Shown here piece after piece: positions 33,164-41,139 of a stretch of DNA of 64,000 nucleotides. The translations under genes and the position numbers were made by a program. The notes below the pieces were generated by a model, which made no database searches, was not told where the DNA came from, and saw only the letters and a program-made list of their open reading frames with translations. Numbering within the stretch: the first letter of the stretch is position 1; each line of letters begins with the position of its first letter. This DNA comes from Aerococcaceae bacterium DSM 111021 (GTDB taxonomy: Bacteria; Bacillota; Bacilli; Lactobacillales; Aerococcaceae): NCBI GenBank assembly GCA_020112395.1, contig JACCEK010000002.1, positions 434,001 to 498,000 on the forward strand, written 5' to 3'.

Positions 33164-33577
33164 TTAATTGACACCTAACACAGCTTTTTTCAACTGATTC
33201 CAACGTTCTTTTTCAGCTTCACGCTCTGCTATCTTGCGCTCTAACTCCGCATTTTCTTGATTATATTTTTCAATTCTTTCGGCAAAATACAATTCATAAA
33301 CTTTTGTATAAACGCTATGCTCTAACTTGCTAAATGCTTTGCCTTTTAAATTAAGGTGTTCTTTCAGCTCGGCAGAACTCGCTTGATTAATCATTCTTCC
33401 ATCTTCTCTGAAAGTTGCTAAAGTGACATACTTCGCCATCACAAAAGCTAGTTCGTTATCATTCAACTGATTCAATACTCCGACAAGGTTCAATACATTT
33501 TCATTACTTTCGCCACGTTCGATATAGGATTTAAGAGGGCGCATAATTCGATTACACGCATAAATTCTATCTTTCAT
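33164..33577 (-). CDS. Protein of unknown function, island operon
   Basis: 137 residues, helical, with a coiled-coil C-terminus (KYNQENAELERKIAEREAEK). No family recognised. Its 5' end overlaps the stop of the 169-residue gene by 4 bp, so the two are coupled. Confidence 0.62.
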   Translation of the reverse strand: MKDRIYACNRIMRPLKSYIERGESNENVLNLVGVLNQLNDNELAFVMAKYVTLATFREDGRMINQASSAELKEHLNLKGKAFSKLEHSVYTKVYELYFAERIEKYNQENAELERKIAEREAEKERWNQLKKAVLGVN

Positions 33578-34083
33578 AATGCTAACTCCTTTATTCGATT
33601 TAATAATTGACTGCCAACATCTGCCATCTGCGCCTGTTGTTCTTCATTCAAGCCAAAACCTTTTAATCGTTCTTCAGTTTTACGATGTTCATCTAAGTAA
33701 TAAGCCACTTCGCCAATCGCTTCATAAGCTTGCTGCTCCAGTTCTGTGACATAGCACAACTGTAAATCACGCTGTAGTTTCGGTAAGTCCACACAACCCA
33801 TACATTGATGGAATAACCTCTGTTTCTGCTTTAAGCGGTCAATTCTTCGCTGTAATGCGATATCTTTGGACCATAGCGTCAAAGCAATATGTTCGGGTGT
33901 GTCTGCTCTATGGTAGATTTGTTCCACATCGTTACTAATAAGCATCCCACCTGTAAGTGAGTTCATGGCGTAAAAGGTGGGGCTGATTTTGTTTTTCCGT
34001 CCCGTCAATTGTTGAATCTGATCATCGATTGTAATATATAACTCAATCTCTGATTTAATATCTTCAATAGTTTCGTTAGCCAC
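33574..34083 (-). CDS. Protein of unknown function, island operon
   Basis: 169 residues from a GTG start at 34081-34083, helical, charged. One CMGC dicysteine is present but no clear metal site. It follows a 24-codon small frame by 4 bp and overlaps the next gene. No family recognised. Confidence 0.62.
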   Translation of the reverse strand: MANETIEDIKSEIELYITIDDQIQQLTGRKNKISPTFYAMNSLTGGMLISNDVEQIYHRADTPEHIALTLWSKDIALQRRIDRLKQKQRLFHQCMGCVDLPKLQRDLQLCYVTELEQQAYEAIGEVAYYLDEHRKTEERLKGFGLNEEQQAQMADVGSQLLNRIKELAL

Positions 34084-34087
34084 ACAA

Positions 34088-34162
34088 TCAACTCACTTTC
34101 GTTACGGCAACATATCTAGAGGACAACAAAGTCAATAATTGACTTAAATCATCTTCAGTCAT
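34088..34162 (-). CDS. 24-residue small ORF, possible leader peptide
   Basis: MTEDDLSQLLTLLSSRYVAV then TKVS, ATG at 34160-34162 with GAGGAG 8 nt upstream. It ends 4 bp before the GTG of the 169-residue gene, which lacks a good ribosome site of its own. It may be a real tiny protein or a coupling leader. Confidence 0.45.
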   Translation of the reverse strand: MTEDDLSQLLTLLSSRYVAVTKVS

Positions 34163-34195
34163 AGCACTACTCCTCTTCATATTTAGACTGAAAAT

Positions 34196-34567
34196 CTAGT
34201 CATATGTTTCTTGTCGCATTTTATAATAACTTCTCTTCGAGATATTAAAAAACCAATTAAGTTCCGTTTCATCTTCGACTTTAAAGCCAGCTATAACCAT
34301 TGCTCCTTTAAATGCCCCGTTTGTCATATAGAATCCACCACGACTTCGTTCAAAATCGTGTTTCATTCCATAAGAGGTTACATGGTGTTGGAACCCTTTT
34401 ATCTGATCAAATTGCTTACACCAATCAACTACTGATTTTTGTTGTTCATTCGTCAATTCATAAAACAATAGCGGACTATCATTTTCTTCAAAGTATTTCC
34501 TAGCGTTTTTTTCTTTACGATACCCTGCTCTAAATGGGATAGGTAAATTCTTATATTTTTCTAGCAC
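34196..34567 (-). CDS. Protein of unknown function, island operon
   Basis: 123 residues from a GTG start at 34565-34567 with AAGGAGGAA upstream. Compact and mixed alpha/beta in look (FDQIKGFQHHVTSYGMKHDF then ERSRGGFYMTNGAFKGAMVIAGF). No family recognised. Follows the 56-residue coiled-coil gene in the same operon. Confidence 0.62.
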   Translation of the reverse strand: MLEKYKNLPIPFRAGYRKEKNARKYFEENDSPLLFYELTNEQQKSVVDWCKQFDQIKGFQHHVTSYGMKHDFERSRGGFYMTNGAFKGAMVIAGFKVEDETELNWFFNISKRSYYKMRQETYD

Positions 34568-34582
34568 TAGCCTATTCCTCCT

Positions 34583-34753
34583 TCAATCACATAGCTGTTC
34601 GACTTCGCCTTGATAATAATCTAGATTACCCTGTAATTCATCAATCTTTTGGTTCGCCTTAAACAAGTCATAACTAATCTCACTCACTATATGAAACAGT
34701 TGTTTATTTTCCTTTTCTAACTTAAAAATTCGTTTCTCTAATTTTTCTAACAT
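34583..34753 (-). CDS. Small 56-residue coiled-coil protein
   Basis: Reads MLEKLEKRIFKLEKENKQLF then HIVSEISYDLFKANQKIDEL and ends EQLCD. Strong heptad pattern. The ATG at 34751-34753 has AAGGAG upstream. First gene of the small-gene cluster downstream of the putative origin. Confidence 0.65.
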   Translation of the reverse strand: MLEKLEKRIFKLEKENKQLFHIVSEISYDLFKANQKIDELQGNLDYYQGEVEQLCD

Positions 34754-34770
34754 TAGCTTACTCCTTTTCT

Positions 34771-35026
34771 TTTAAGACACGTGCTGTATGACATGTCTAC
34801 CCATTAAAAACCTTGCTGCTATTAGCTTTATACACAATTTCAGACACCAGACACATATAGGCTCATAAACTATATATACATTATTTTCAATACTTATACT
34901 TCCAAAAGTTTATTAATGCTTTTAGTGTCTACGTGTCTTATCATTCAAACAAACAGCCATATATCAATGTTTTCAAGGGTAGACACGTCCGCACACACGT
35001 GTGTTTTTAGTGTCTACGTGTCTTAT
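34771..35026. other. Putative iteron-containing replication origin of the island
   Basis: A gene-free AT-rich stretch directly 3' of the primase gene. A 21-bp sequence starting TTTAGTGTCTACGTGTC occurs at 34921-34941 and again at 35006-35026. Related elements are AGACACGTG (34775-34783), GACATGTC (34790-34797), CAGACACC/CAGACACA near 34841-34853, GTAGACACGT (34979-34988) and ACACGTGTGT. Between the sets lies an AT-rich block (34862-34915). Iterons beside an AT-rich block next to the Rep/primase gene is the known arrangement of SaPI origins. Confidence 0.65.
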
Positions 35027-37413
35027 TCTTTTCTCTTAAACCCTCTTTGAGTTTTTGTTTTACCATCTACACCAATTCGTATAATGTTATTGCTTTTCGC
35101 CCAATCAGATAAATTCTCCATAATGGAGCTGATTTTTTTAGATGATTGATCCCCTCGCCAATCTGCGTCAATTTCTCGCCCAAAGCATTCAGTTAATATT
35201 TCTCGTGTGGTTATATCTGGTCTAAGTGCTGGTTCTTGGTGCCAATTTCTATTACCTACACCAGTTAAATAAAGTCGTTTCTCCTCAAGTGGGGCTTCAT
35301 AATATTCTTGAGGTATTTCTAAGTCTAAAAATTCTAATAAAGCTTGTTCGGTAACATCTTCTTCCATTGCATTTCCTCGGATAACATCAAAGGCATTTTC
35401 TGTTTCTACCGAACAAATTAAAGATTCTTTAGCTTTATAGTAGGTTAATCCTTCTGCCCATATTTGATGAACAATATCTTTTGTTAAATCACTAAACACT
35501 TCATACTTACCTTGTGAGTTGTCATTAATCACAAGCGGATAATAGCGGCGATTCCCAGTTTTATCTCTCAAGAATGACTTATTGTTCACTGTTCCAATAA
35601 ACACGCTATGACGCTTATAATTACGCTGACTTTTGCCATAAGGCTCTCTGTATTTATCATCACGAGAAGAAAAGAACTTTTTAATCGAACCATCGGTATT
35701 ATTGCTTAAGAACTCTAGTTCCTCTAATTCAACTAACCAGCTATCACGCAATAACTGCATGGTGTCTTTATCATTAACCTTTTCCCCATTTAAAGATAAG
35801 TAATAATCTAACGCAAAAGATAATCGTTCAATCGCTGTTGTTTTCCCCACACCTTGCGCACCTCTTATAATAGGTACCATGTCAAACTTAACTCCTGGGT
35901 CATAGATCCTTGCAATAGCACCTATAAACCATTTTCGTGTAGCTTCTCTGTGGTAAAAAGTATCCTCTAAACCAAAATAATCAATGAAAAAAGTGTCAAT
36001 CCTATGCTGCTTATCCCATTCCACTGATCCAATTAATTGTTTAATAGGGTGGTAACTGTGTTCCCGACCTATGTTATTTACGATATGAAACAAATCTCGT
36101 TGTGGGATATCCTTATATATTCGGCTGACATCGCGATACATTTCGGATATATAGGCGTCATCTACCAATTCATTCTTTTCGCCACTTTTGTATTCAACGA
36201 CTTCTGAAAACTCGTTATAAACCATATCCGTAACAAGCTTAGCCATATTTTCATAGTTATAATACTTCTCTACTAAAAGGACTTCGGGGTCTCCGCCGGA
36301 TTTATATTCTTTCAAATACCATAAAACACCATTACCATCTGGTAATACAGACTTACCTACTTTTTTAAAGTCAGTCGCCCTCGGGGGTTGGGCATGTTGT
36401 TTGAGTTGATATAGGTATACCTTTTTCTCTTTAAACGTTGTTATAGCTTTATTCTTCGGGTTGTAGCCACCTTTTTTTGGGCGATTTGCTATAACACGCC
36501 CAAGTGTATAAATTTTAGTGCGCCCCCATTTCGAATCACACAACTGTGTGGATGAATATATCTCATCCATAACGTTTTTGTCATAGTTAGAGTAAAAACC
36601 TAACTTGCCCACAAGGGCTAATTCTGCTTCTGAACGACTTGGATAATTACCGTATAAACGATAGTCTCCCGTAAATATTAAACCTAAAAACTCACCCGCT
36701 CGTGGATCTTTAGTCAAAGCTTGTATTACTTCGTCCGCACTCAATCCATTCCCATATGAAGGTATCGCTTCGAGATTGTTGAAGTTGCTGCTTATATTAT
36801 TTTCTGCGCCTAAATACTTGGAATGTAAAGATTTTACAGTTTCTGTTCCATTAGGGTTAATTTCGTCATAATCACCCATCTGTTCTCCTGTTACCGTAAA
36901 GTATCTTGCTTTATCGTACATCTCAACATCACCAATCTTACGCTTACCATCTGGCAATGTTCCCTTTAAGATAAAATGGATTCCGTTCCCAGATGGTGAT
37001 ACCTCCATATAAGTTTTGAGTTGATTGTGGAACTCACCAACTATATTATTTTCATTGCCGGATTCAAAATCTGCAATTTGTTCTCTAACATCGTCAAGAT
37101 CCACACCCATGAAAGGCGATTCCGAAAACATGAAGCCCAAACCGTCAAACTCCGTCTCAACTGCTAAAGCACTGTCAAAAGTGCCCCATGTATTTTTGTC
37201 TGTACTTGAAGCCAAGCGCTTTGTTTTCGGGTCATAGGGTACCTTTGTGTACTTGGGCTCCCCATGTTCATTTACTTTCGGATTATTTGCCGAATCAGTT
37301 GCAATTTCTTTTTTATAAACTACCCAATTAGGATAAGTTTTCATTTCATCTGGAATAGCTTCATAACCTGTTATTTCTTCTATTAGTTCCACTAAACCGC
37401 CTCCTTTCTTCAC
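35023..37413 (-). CDS. Island primase-helicase (primase-polymerase domain plus VapE-type ATPase)
   Basis: A 796-residue replication protein. Residues about 10-200 resemble phage/plasmid bifunctional primase domains (WVVYKK, FMGVDLDD, SPSGNGIHFILKG, YDKARYFTVTG). The C-terminal half is a virulence-associated-E/superfamily 3-like ATPase with Walker A RGAQGVGKTTAIERL and the downstream DKDTMQLLRDSWLVELEELE motif. This combination is the Rep/primase of SaPIs and other phage satellites. The last codons overlap an iteron of the putative origin. Co-directional with the Xis/Cro operon. Confidence 0.9.
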   Translation of the reverse strand: MKKGGGLVELIEEITGYEAIPDEMKTYPNWVVYKKEIATDSANNPKVNEHGEPKYTKVPYDPKTKRLASSTDKNTWGTFDSALAVETEFDGLGFMFSESPFMGVDLDDVREQIADFESGNENNIVGEFHNQLKTYMEVSPSGNGIHFILKGTLPDGKRKIGDVEMYDKARYFTVTGEQMGDYDEINPNGTETVKSLHSKYLGAENNISSNFNNLEAIPSYGNGLSADEVIQALTKDPRAGEFLGLIFTGDYRLYGNYPSRSEAELALVGKLGFYSNYDKNVMDEIYSSTQLCDSKWGRTKIYTLGRVIANRPKKGGYNPKNKAITTFKEKKVYLYQLKQHAQPPRATDFKKVGKSVLPDGNGVLWYLKEYKSGGDPEVLLVEKYYNYENMAKLVTDMVYNEFSEVVEYKSGEKNELVDDAYISEMYRDVSRIYKDIPQRDLFHIVNNIGREHSYHPIKQLIGSVEWDKQHRIDTFFIDYFGLEDTFYHREATRKWFIGAIARIYDPGVKFDMVPIIRGAQGVGKTTAIERLSFALDYYLSLNGEKVNDKDTMQLLRDSWLVELEELEFLSNNTDGSIKKFFSSRDDKYREPYGKSQRNYKRHSVFIGTVNNKSFLRDKTGNRRYYPLVINDNSQGKYEVFSDLTKDIVHQIWAEGLTYYKAKESLICSVETENAFDVIRGNAMEEDVTEQALLEFLDLEIPQEYYEAPLEEKRLYLTGVGNRNWHQEPALRPDITTREILTECFGREIDADWRGDQSSKKISSIMENLSDWAKSNNIIRIGVDGKTKTQRGFKRKE

Positions 37414-37425
37414 GAAATTAATTAA

Positions 37426-37692
37426 TTAGTTATCTCCACCATCGAGTGTATTTTCATAACTAAAGGTACTGTCCTCTAAGTCATGTAGAATGTCATTAGC
37501 AATTAATTCCAGTTGCTCTAGCGTGAAAAGTTCCGCATTTATTTCATCTGAATCAACATGCCCATTTGATATATCATCTTGAATTTTTCGCATTACACTT
37601 CGATTCGTATAATTTATTGCTATCAATTGAGAAACCACTCTACCTAACTCATAAGCCAACAAGTTCGCTGTCATTTTATTTGTTTTTTTCAT
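37426..37692 (-). CDS. Small protein of unknown function upstream of the primase gene
   Basis: 88 residues, helical (MKKTNKMTANLLAYELGRVV), no family recognised. AGAGGGAGAAAAT precedes the ATG. It lies 12 bp from the primase gene and is certainly co-transcribed. Confidence 0.62.
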   Translation of the reverse strand: MKKTNKMTANLLAYELGRVVSQLIAINYTNRSVMRKIQDDISNGHVDSDEINAELFTLEQLELIANDILHDLEDSTFSYENTLDGGDN

Positions 37693-37742
37693 TTTATTTT
37701 CTCCCTCTTGTATGCTTGCTGTTAATTATTTGCAATTTATGT

Positions 37743-37831
37743 TACAATTAGGGAAAGACAAAATACCTACGCTCGTGGTTATCTTGTCAAACCCTGCCAT
37801 AGTTAGTTGCCGCTTCCTATGGTCTTTTTTT
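37743..37831 (+). ncRNA. Candidate antisense small RNA opposite the primase-operon leader
   Basis: On the plus strand, against all surrounding genes, a -10-like TACAAT (37743-37748) is followed by about 75 nt of structured sequence: GACAA...TTGTC arms near 37757-37788, then CCATAG (37797-37802) with CTATGG (37817-37822) and a run TCTTTTTTT. It would be antisense to the leader of the 88-residue gene and primase. The -35 is weak. Confidence 0.4.
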
Positions 37832-37841
37832 ATGTTCTTTT

Positions 37842-38090
37842 TTATTCTTCATCGTCACGTAACTCGTATAATGTTGAAGCCACTTTTTCTAAATCATCTA
37901 ATAAAGTTTGATTTGTTTCGAACATTAATTCAAAAATTCCATCTACCACATGCATATGGTATTTTGGATCTGTTTCTTTGTCTGCGATACTTTCAAGATT
38001 CATTACCACTTGATAAAGCTCAATCAAATTCATAACATTTGATACTTTGCTAATTGCCTCGCTTAATTGTACTTTCACAACTTTTTCCAT
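37842..38090 (-). CDS. Small protein of unknown function
   Basis: 82 residues, helical, acidic C-terminus (DDLEKVASTLYELRDDEE). No family recognised. AGGGAGAG upstream of the ATG. Lies between the Xis-like gene and the possible antisense RNA. Confidence 0.6.
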   Translation of the reverse strand: MEKVVKVQLSEAISKVSNVMNLIELYQVVMNLESIADKETDPKYHMHVVDGIFELMFETNQTLLDDLEKVASTLYELRDDEE

Positions 38091-38132
38091 TCTATAATCT
38101 CTCCCTTTTACTGCGTGGTGTGTGCAGCGGTT

Positions 38133-38429
38133 TTAAATTTTATATTTACTTACAATAATTTCCTCTACATCTTCTAATCTAAATAACAATTGTCGCCCCA
38201 CCTTATAGCAAGGTAATCCACTAGCTAACATATCATCTAGAACTTGTTGTCCTATACCCAACATACTTTTTAATGTTGTTTGATTGACGAATTTGTTGCC
38301 CGGATCAATATTTCGACTCAACTCTTGTATCGTTTCAAAATTTGTATCTCTAACCACATCACGAATAGTAGCCACAACTTCTGGGGATAGTAATTCGAAT
38401 AAATATTTTGTTTCTGTTTTTTCTGCCAT
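38133..38429 (-). CDS. Excisionase/AlpA-like helix-turn-helix protein
   Basis: 98 residues. The C-terminal half is a winged MerR/excisionase-like HTH: VNQTTLKSMLGIGQQVLDDMLASGLPCYKVGRQLLFRLEDVEEIIV, the 'recognise, pick residue, read from slot' pattern of HTH_17 proteins. In satellites this slot holds the excision/replication activator. It follows the Cro-like gene by one base. Confidence 0.8.
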   Translation of the reverse strand: MAEKTETKYLFELLSPEVVATIRDVVRDTNFETIQELSRNIDPGNKFVNQTTLKSMLGIGQQVLDDMLASGLPCYKVGRQLLFRLEDVEEIIVSKYKI

Positions 38430-38660
38430 TTACATCACCCTCTCACTATCGGCGTCTTTATTGATTAAAAAAAAGGGGAACAATTGATTTATTTTTAACA
38501 ACACATTAAAACTTGGTAACGTTCTACCGTTTTCTATGTCTGAATAATACGTTCTGGATATTCCAATAGCATCTGCACATTGTTTTTGTGTCCATTTTTT
38601 TCTTTTTCGCCCTATTAACATCGATTCGCTTATGTTTTGAATAATTTTTTCACGATCCAT
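38430..38660 (-). CDS. Cro-like XRE regulator
   Basis: About 76 residues, one XRE helix-turn-helix (MLIGRKRKKWTQKQCADAIGISRTYYSDIENGRTLPS). I chose the ATG at 38658-38660 with AGAGGG upstream; a GTG three codons earlier is possible. Divergent from the repressor gene at 38784 across a region with three TATCGGCGTCTT-like sites. The last codons (KDADSERVM) read through a further copy of that site, apparently by duplication of the promoter segment. Confidence 0.8.
   Translation of the reverse strand: MDREKIIQNISESMLIGRKRKKWTQKQCADAIGISRTYYSDIENGRTLPSFNVLLKINQLFPFFLINKDADSERVM
38447..38458. promoter_or_regulatory. Operator-like site inside the 3' end of the Cro-like gene
   Basis: TATCGGCGTCTT, identical to two sites in the divergent promoter region. 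The flanking CACCCTCT is also shared with the segment at 38667-38689, including the ribosome-site region. Confidence 0.6.
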
Positions 38661-38677
38661 GATCCTCACCCTCTTTC

Positions 38678-38750
38678 TATCGGCGTCTTAATAATTATAG
38701 TATACACTTTGATTCTAACGGCGTCAATAGTTATTTACTATCGGCGTCTT
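38678..38750. promoter_or_regulatory. Divergent promoter region with three operator repeats
   Basis: TATCGGCGTCTT at 38678-38689 and 38739-38750, and a variant TAACGGCGTCAA at 38716-38727. They lie between the divergent Cro-like and repressor genes and are the likely binding sites of one or both regulators. Confidence 0.7.
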
Positions 38751-38783
38751 TTTTTGTATAATAGCTTTAGCGGAGGTGAAAAT

Positions 38784-39425
38784 ATGTATAATATAGGAGA
38801 GAATATTAAGAAAATAAGGCTCGAACAAAATAAAACTCAAGCCGAATTTGCTAAACAAGTTGGATTATCACGCTCGTATTTAGGTGATTTAGAAAATAAT
38901 AGAAAAAGCCCTAGTGTAGAAACGATCGAAAAGTTAGCAAAAAATATTGGGGTGTCAATGCGTTACCTATTTGAAGGTGAAGATTATAAACACTTCGAAC
39001 TCACAGGTTCGAGTATAAAATATGACGAATTAAAATTAGAATTTGAGTATAATGAAAAATACTGGTTAAAGTGCAATTTTGAATTTGATCTTTTAAATGA
39101 CATAGTGGCTAACAAAATTTTCCCTATTGATATCGAGACAAAATTAGCAGTGAACTATTATTTTTCATTTTATCTTAAAGAGGGAGAGGAATGTAATCCA
39201 ACAAAAAGCTTTTTGCCTGATTTAGAAAACAATTTTTATAATGAAATTTATTCTAGTTTCTTTTCCTTTTATCAAGGCAGAATCTTTGCGTTTTTATCAG
39301 AATATATCAAAACGAATGAACGTAAAGTGACCTTGAAAAACGGTTCTGTTATAACATTAGACTTCCCCTCTGGGTTTGCTATATTCAATGAAGGCAATAG
39401 TCTAGACTTTATTACTGTTCTCTAA
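38784..39425 (+). CDS. Island master repressor (XRE family)
   Basis: 213 residues. The N-terminal helix-turn-helix is IGENIKKIRLEQNKTQAEFAKQVGLSRSYLGDLENNRKSPS; the C-terminal domain (from about 75) is of unknown fold, not a LexA/CI peptidase. The start at 38784 (MYNIGEN) has GGAGGTGAAAAT directly upstream; a longer frame from 38637 crosses the operators and is rejected. It is transcribed towards the integrase, divergent from the Cro/Xis/replication operon, exactly as the Stl-type repressors of satellites. Lack of a self-cleavage domain fits derepression by a helper-phage protein. Confidence 0.88.
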   Translation: MYNIGENIKKIRLEQNKTQAEFAKQVGLSRSYLGDLENNRKSPSVETIEKLAKNIGVSMRYLFEGEDYKHFELTGSSIKYDELKLEFEYNEKYWLKCNFEFDLLNDIVANKIFPIDIETKLAVNYYFSFYLKEGEECNPTKSFLPDLENNFYNEIYSSFFSFYQGRIFAFLSEYIKTNERKVTLKNGSVITLDFPSGFAIFNEGNSLDFITVL

Positions 39426-39485
39426 TATCACGTCTTCCCCCAACCTAAAAACATGTGGTGTGTGCGGTGGTGGAAGGGATAAAAA

Positions 39486-40631
39486 ATGATTAAAGAATAT
39501 TATTTAAAAGATGGATCTAAACGGTTCATGTACACAGGTTATTATGGGACTAACCCACTAACTGGTAAAAAAATTATCACTAAGAAAAGAGGTTTTAAAT
39601 CTCGTAAAGAAGCTAAACTTGCTGAAGCTAGATTTAAAGTGCAGCTTGAAGATGAAGAATATTCACAGAATGCTAACAAGAAGATAAAATTCAAAGAATT
39701 GTGCGATGAGTGGTTAGAACTTTATAAGACAACTGTAAAAGGAAGCACGTTTAAAACACAAAAAACAGTCATTCAGAAGCACGTATTGCCTTATTATGGG
39801 AATATGTATGTGGATAAAATTAAGCTCCCACACTGCCAAAAATACGCTAATCAACAACGTGATAAATTAGTGAAGTACCACAATAGCGTGAACTTGGCAT
39901 ATCGTATTCTTCAGCATGGTGTTCATCTCGGATATATAAAAGATAATCCAGCGATGAATATCATTCGTCCTAAGCCTAAAAAATCAGAATATGTTCCTAA
40001 TTGGTGGACTAAACAAGAATTAAACACATTCTTAACATGCGTACAAGAATCTGATTTTGATTCTAATGTGAAAACACAATTACAATTACTTGCTTTTACG
40101 GGTATGCGCAAAGGGGAAGCCCTTGCCTTATTGTGGACTGATATAGACTTTAATAACAACACAATCAGCATTACTAAGACTGTAGGGCGCACTGAAGAAG
40201 GTTATAAGGTAGAAGGTGAAGGAGCTAAGACAAAAGCGGGAAACCGTATTATTTCGATTGATTCTAACACCATGAATGCACTCAAAAAACATAGACTAGA
40301 TCAAAAGAAAACTCTGTTCATGCGGGGTCTTAAAGATAAAGGAAAGAAGCAACTCGTTTTTTCTAGTGAAGAGAATGAGCTGCTCTACAGTGATTTTATA
40401 AACTATTATATGAGTAAAATCATCAAGATTAATAAACTTAGACACATTACTGTTCATCAGCTTCGACACACTCACATATCTATTCTTTTTGAAATGGGAA
40501 CACCAATTAAAGAAGTTCAAGATAGAGTTGGGCATGAAGATTATAAAACGACTATGGATATTTATAACCACATCAACAAAGATCAGAAGGATAAAACAGC
40601 TGTAGAATTTGCTAATTTCTTAGCTAATTAG
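39486..40631 (+). CDS. int: Tyrosine recombinase (island integrase)
   Basis: 381 residues, complete. N-terminal arm-binding domain (DGSKRFMYTGYYGTNPLTGKK), SAM-like core-binding domain, and catalytic domain with Arg208 (FTGMRKGE), His324-x-x-Arg327 (HQLRHTH), His350 (GHEDYKTTMDIYNH) and nucleophile Tyr360. The stop is 33 bp from attR, the usual position. Two GTTAGCCA sites lie between its stop and attR and two more inside attL. It targets the 3' end of rpmE2. Confidence 0.95.
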   Translation: MIKEYYLKDGSKRFMYTGYYGTNPLTGKKIITKKRGFKSRKEAKLAEARFKVQLEDEEYSQNANKKIKFKELCDEWLELYKTTVKGSTFKTQKTVIQKHVLPYYGNMYVDKIKLPHCQKYANQQRDKLVKYHNSVNLAYRILQHGVHLGYIKDNPAMNIIRPKPKKSEYVPNWWTKQELNTFLTCVQESDFDSNVKTQLQLLAFTGMRKGEALALLWTDIDFNNNTISITKTVGRTEEGYKVEGEGAKTKAGNRIISIDSNTMNALKKHRLDQKKTLFMRGLKDKGKKQLVFSSEENELLYSDFINYYMSKIIKINKLRHITVHQLRHTHISILFEMGTPIKEVQDRVGHEDYKTTMDIYNHINKDQKDKTAVEFANFLAN

Positions 40632-40638
40632 AGTGAAA

Positions 40639-40657
40639 GTTAGCCAAAAGTTAGCCA
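40639..40657. promoter_or_regulatory. Candidate arm-type integrase sites next to attR
   Basis: GTTAGCCA at 40639-40646 and 40650-40657, in the same orientation as the two copies just inside attL (27626-27645). Paired short repeats flanking both att cores fit arm-site binding by the integrase. Confidence 0.6.
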
Positions 40658-40663
40658 TTAAAC

Positions 40664-40776
40664 AAAAAAGAGGTCTACTGCTATGAACAGTAAACCTCTT
40701 GAATGTTGTATTAACAACGTTTCTATGCTATTAGTCTTCTTGTTTTGCGTTCTTGTCTGCGAAACCGAATTTTTTG
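40664..40776. repeat. attR of the integrated island (113-bp direct repeat)
   Basis: Identical to 27414-27526. It contains the rpmE2 stop region and its terminator (AGGTCTACTG/CAGTA-a-ACCTCTT, minus strand, followed by TTTTTT). Because both copies keep the 3' end and terminator, insertion leaves rpmE2 intact. Confidence 0.93.
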
Positions 40777-41000
40777 TTGAAACGGTCCACACGTCCATCG
40801 GCTTGCGTGAATTTTTGACGTCCAGTATAGAATGGATGAGAATCTGAAGAGATCTCGATACGGATTAATGGATATGAGTTTCCATCTTCCCACTCTACTG
40901 TTTCGTTTGATGTTCTAGTAGAACCTGATAAAAATTCAAAACCTGTCGTTGTATCACGGAATACTACTTGAGTATATTCTGGATGAATTCCTGATTTCAT
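40731..41000 (-). CDS. rpmE2: 50S ribosomal protein L31 type B
   Basis: 89 residues, [23 protein letters not shown] and ...[30 protein letters not shown]. The CxxC zinc motifs of type A L31 are absent, so this is the zinc-independent type B form. GGAAGTAG precedes the ATG. Its 3' end is the chromosomal attachment site of the island. No clear Zur box was seen upstream. Confidence 0.96.
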   Translation of the reverse strand: MKSGIHPEYTQVVFRDTTTGFEFLSGSTRTSNETVEWEDGNSYPLIRIEISSDSHPFYTGRQKFTQADGRVDRFNKKFGFADKNAKQED

Positions 41001-41139
41001 ATGTCTACTTCCTTTCTGCCGTGATCTATTTGCTAAATCACAGTTAGTTATTATGCATCTGCGTGCAACATCAGTATAATACCACGATTGTTATTTGAAT
41101 GCAAAGACTATTTTTACTTTTTATATAATAATTTTAGTC

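Noticed and set aside
37712-38035. 107-codon plus-strand frame in the island
   Set aside because: It is largely antisense to the 82-residue gene and lacks a ribosome site; a small RNA is the better explanation for the plus-strand signals there.
27414-40776. Complete prophage
   Set aside because: There are no capsid, portal, tail, large terminase, holin or endolysin genes in the 13.3 kb, so a satellite or other integrative island fits better.
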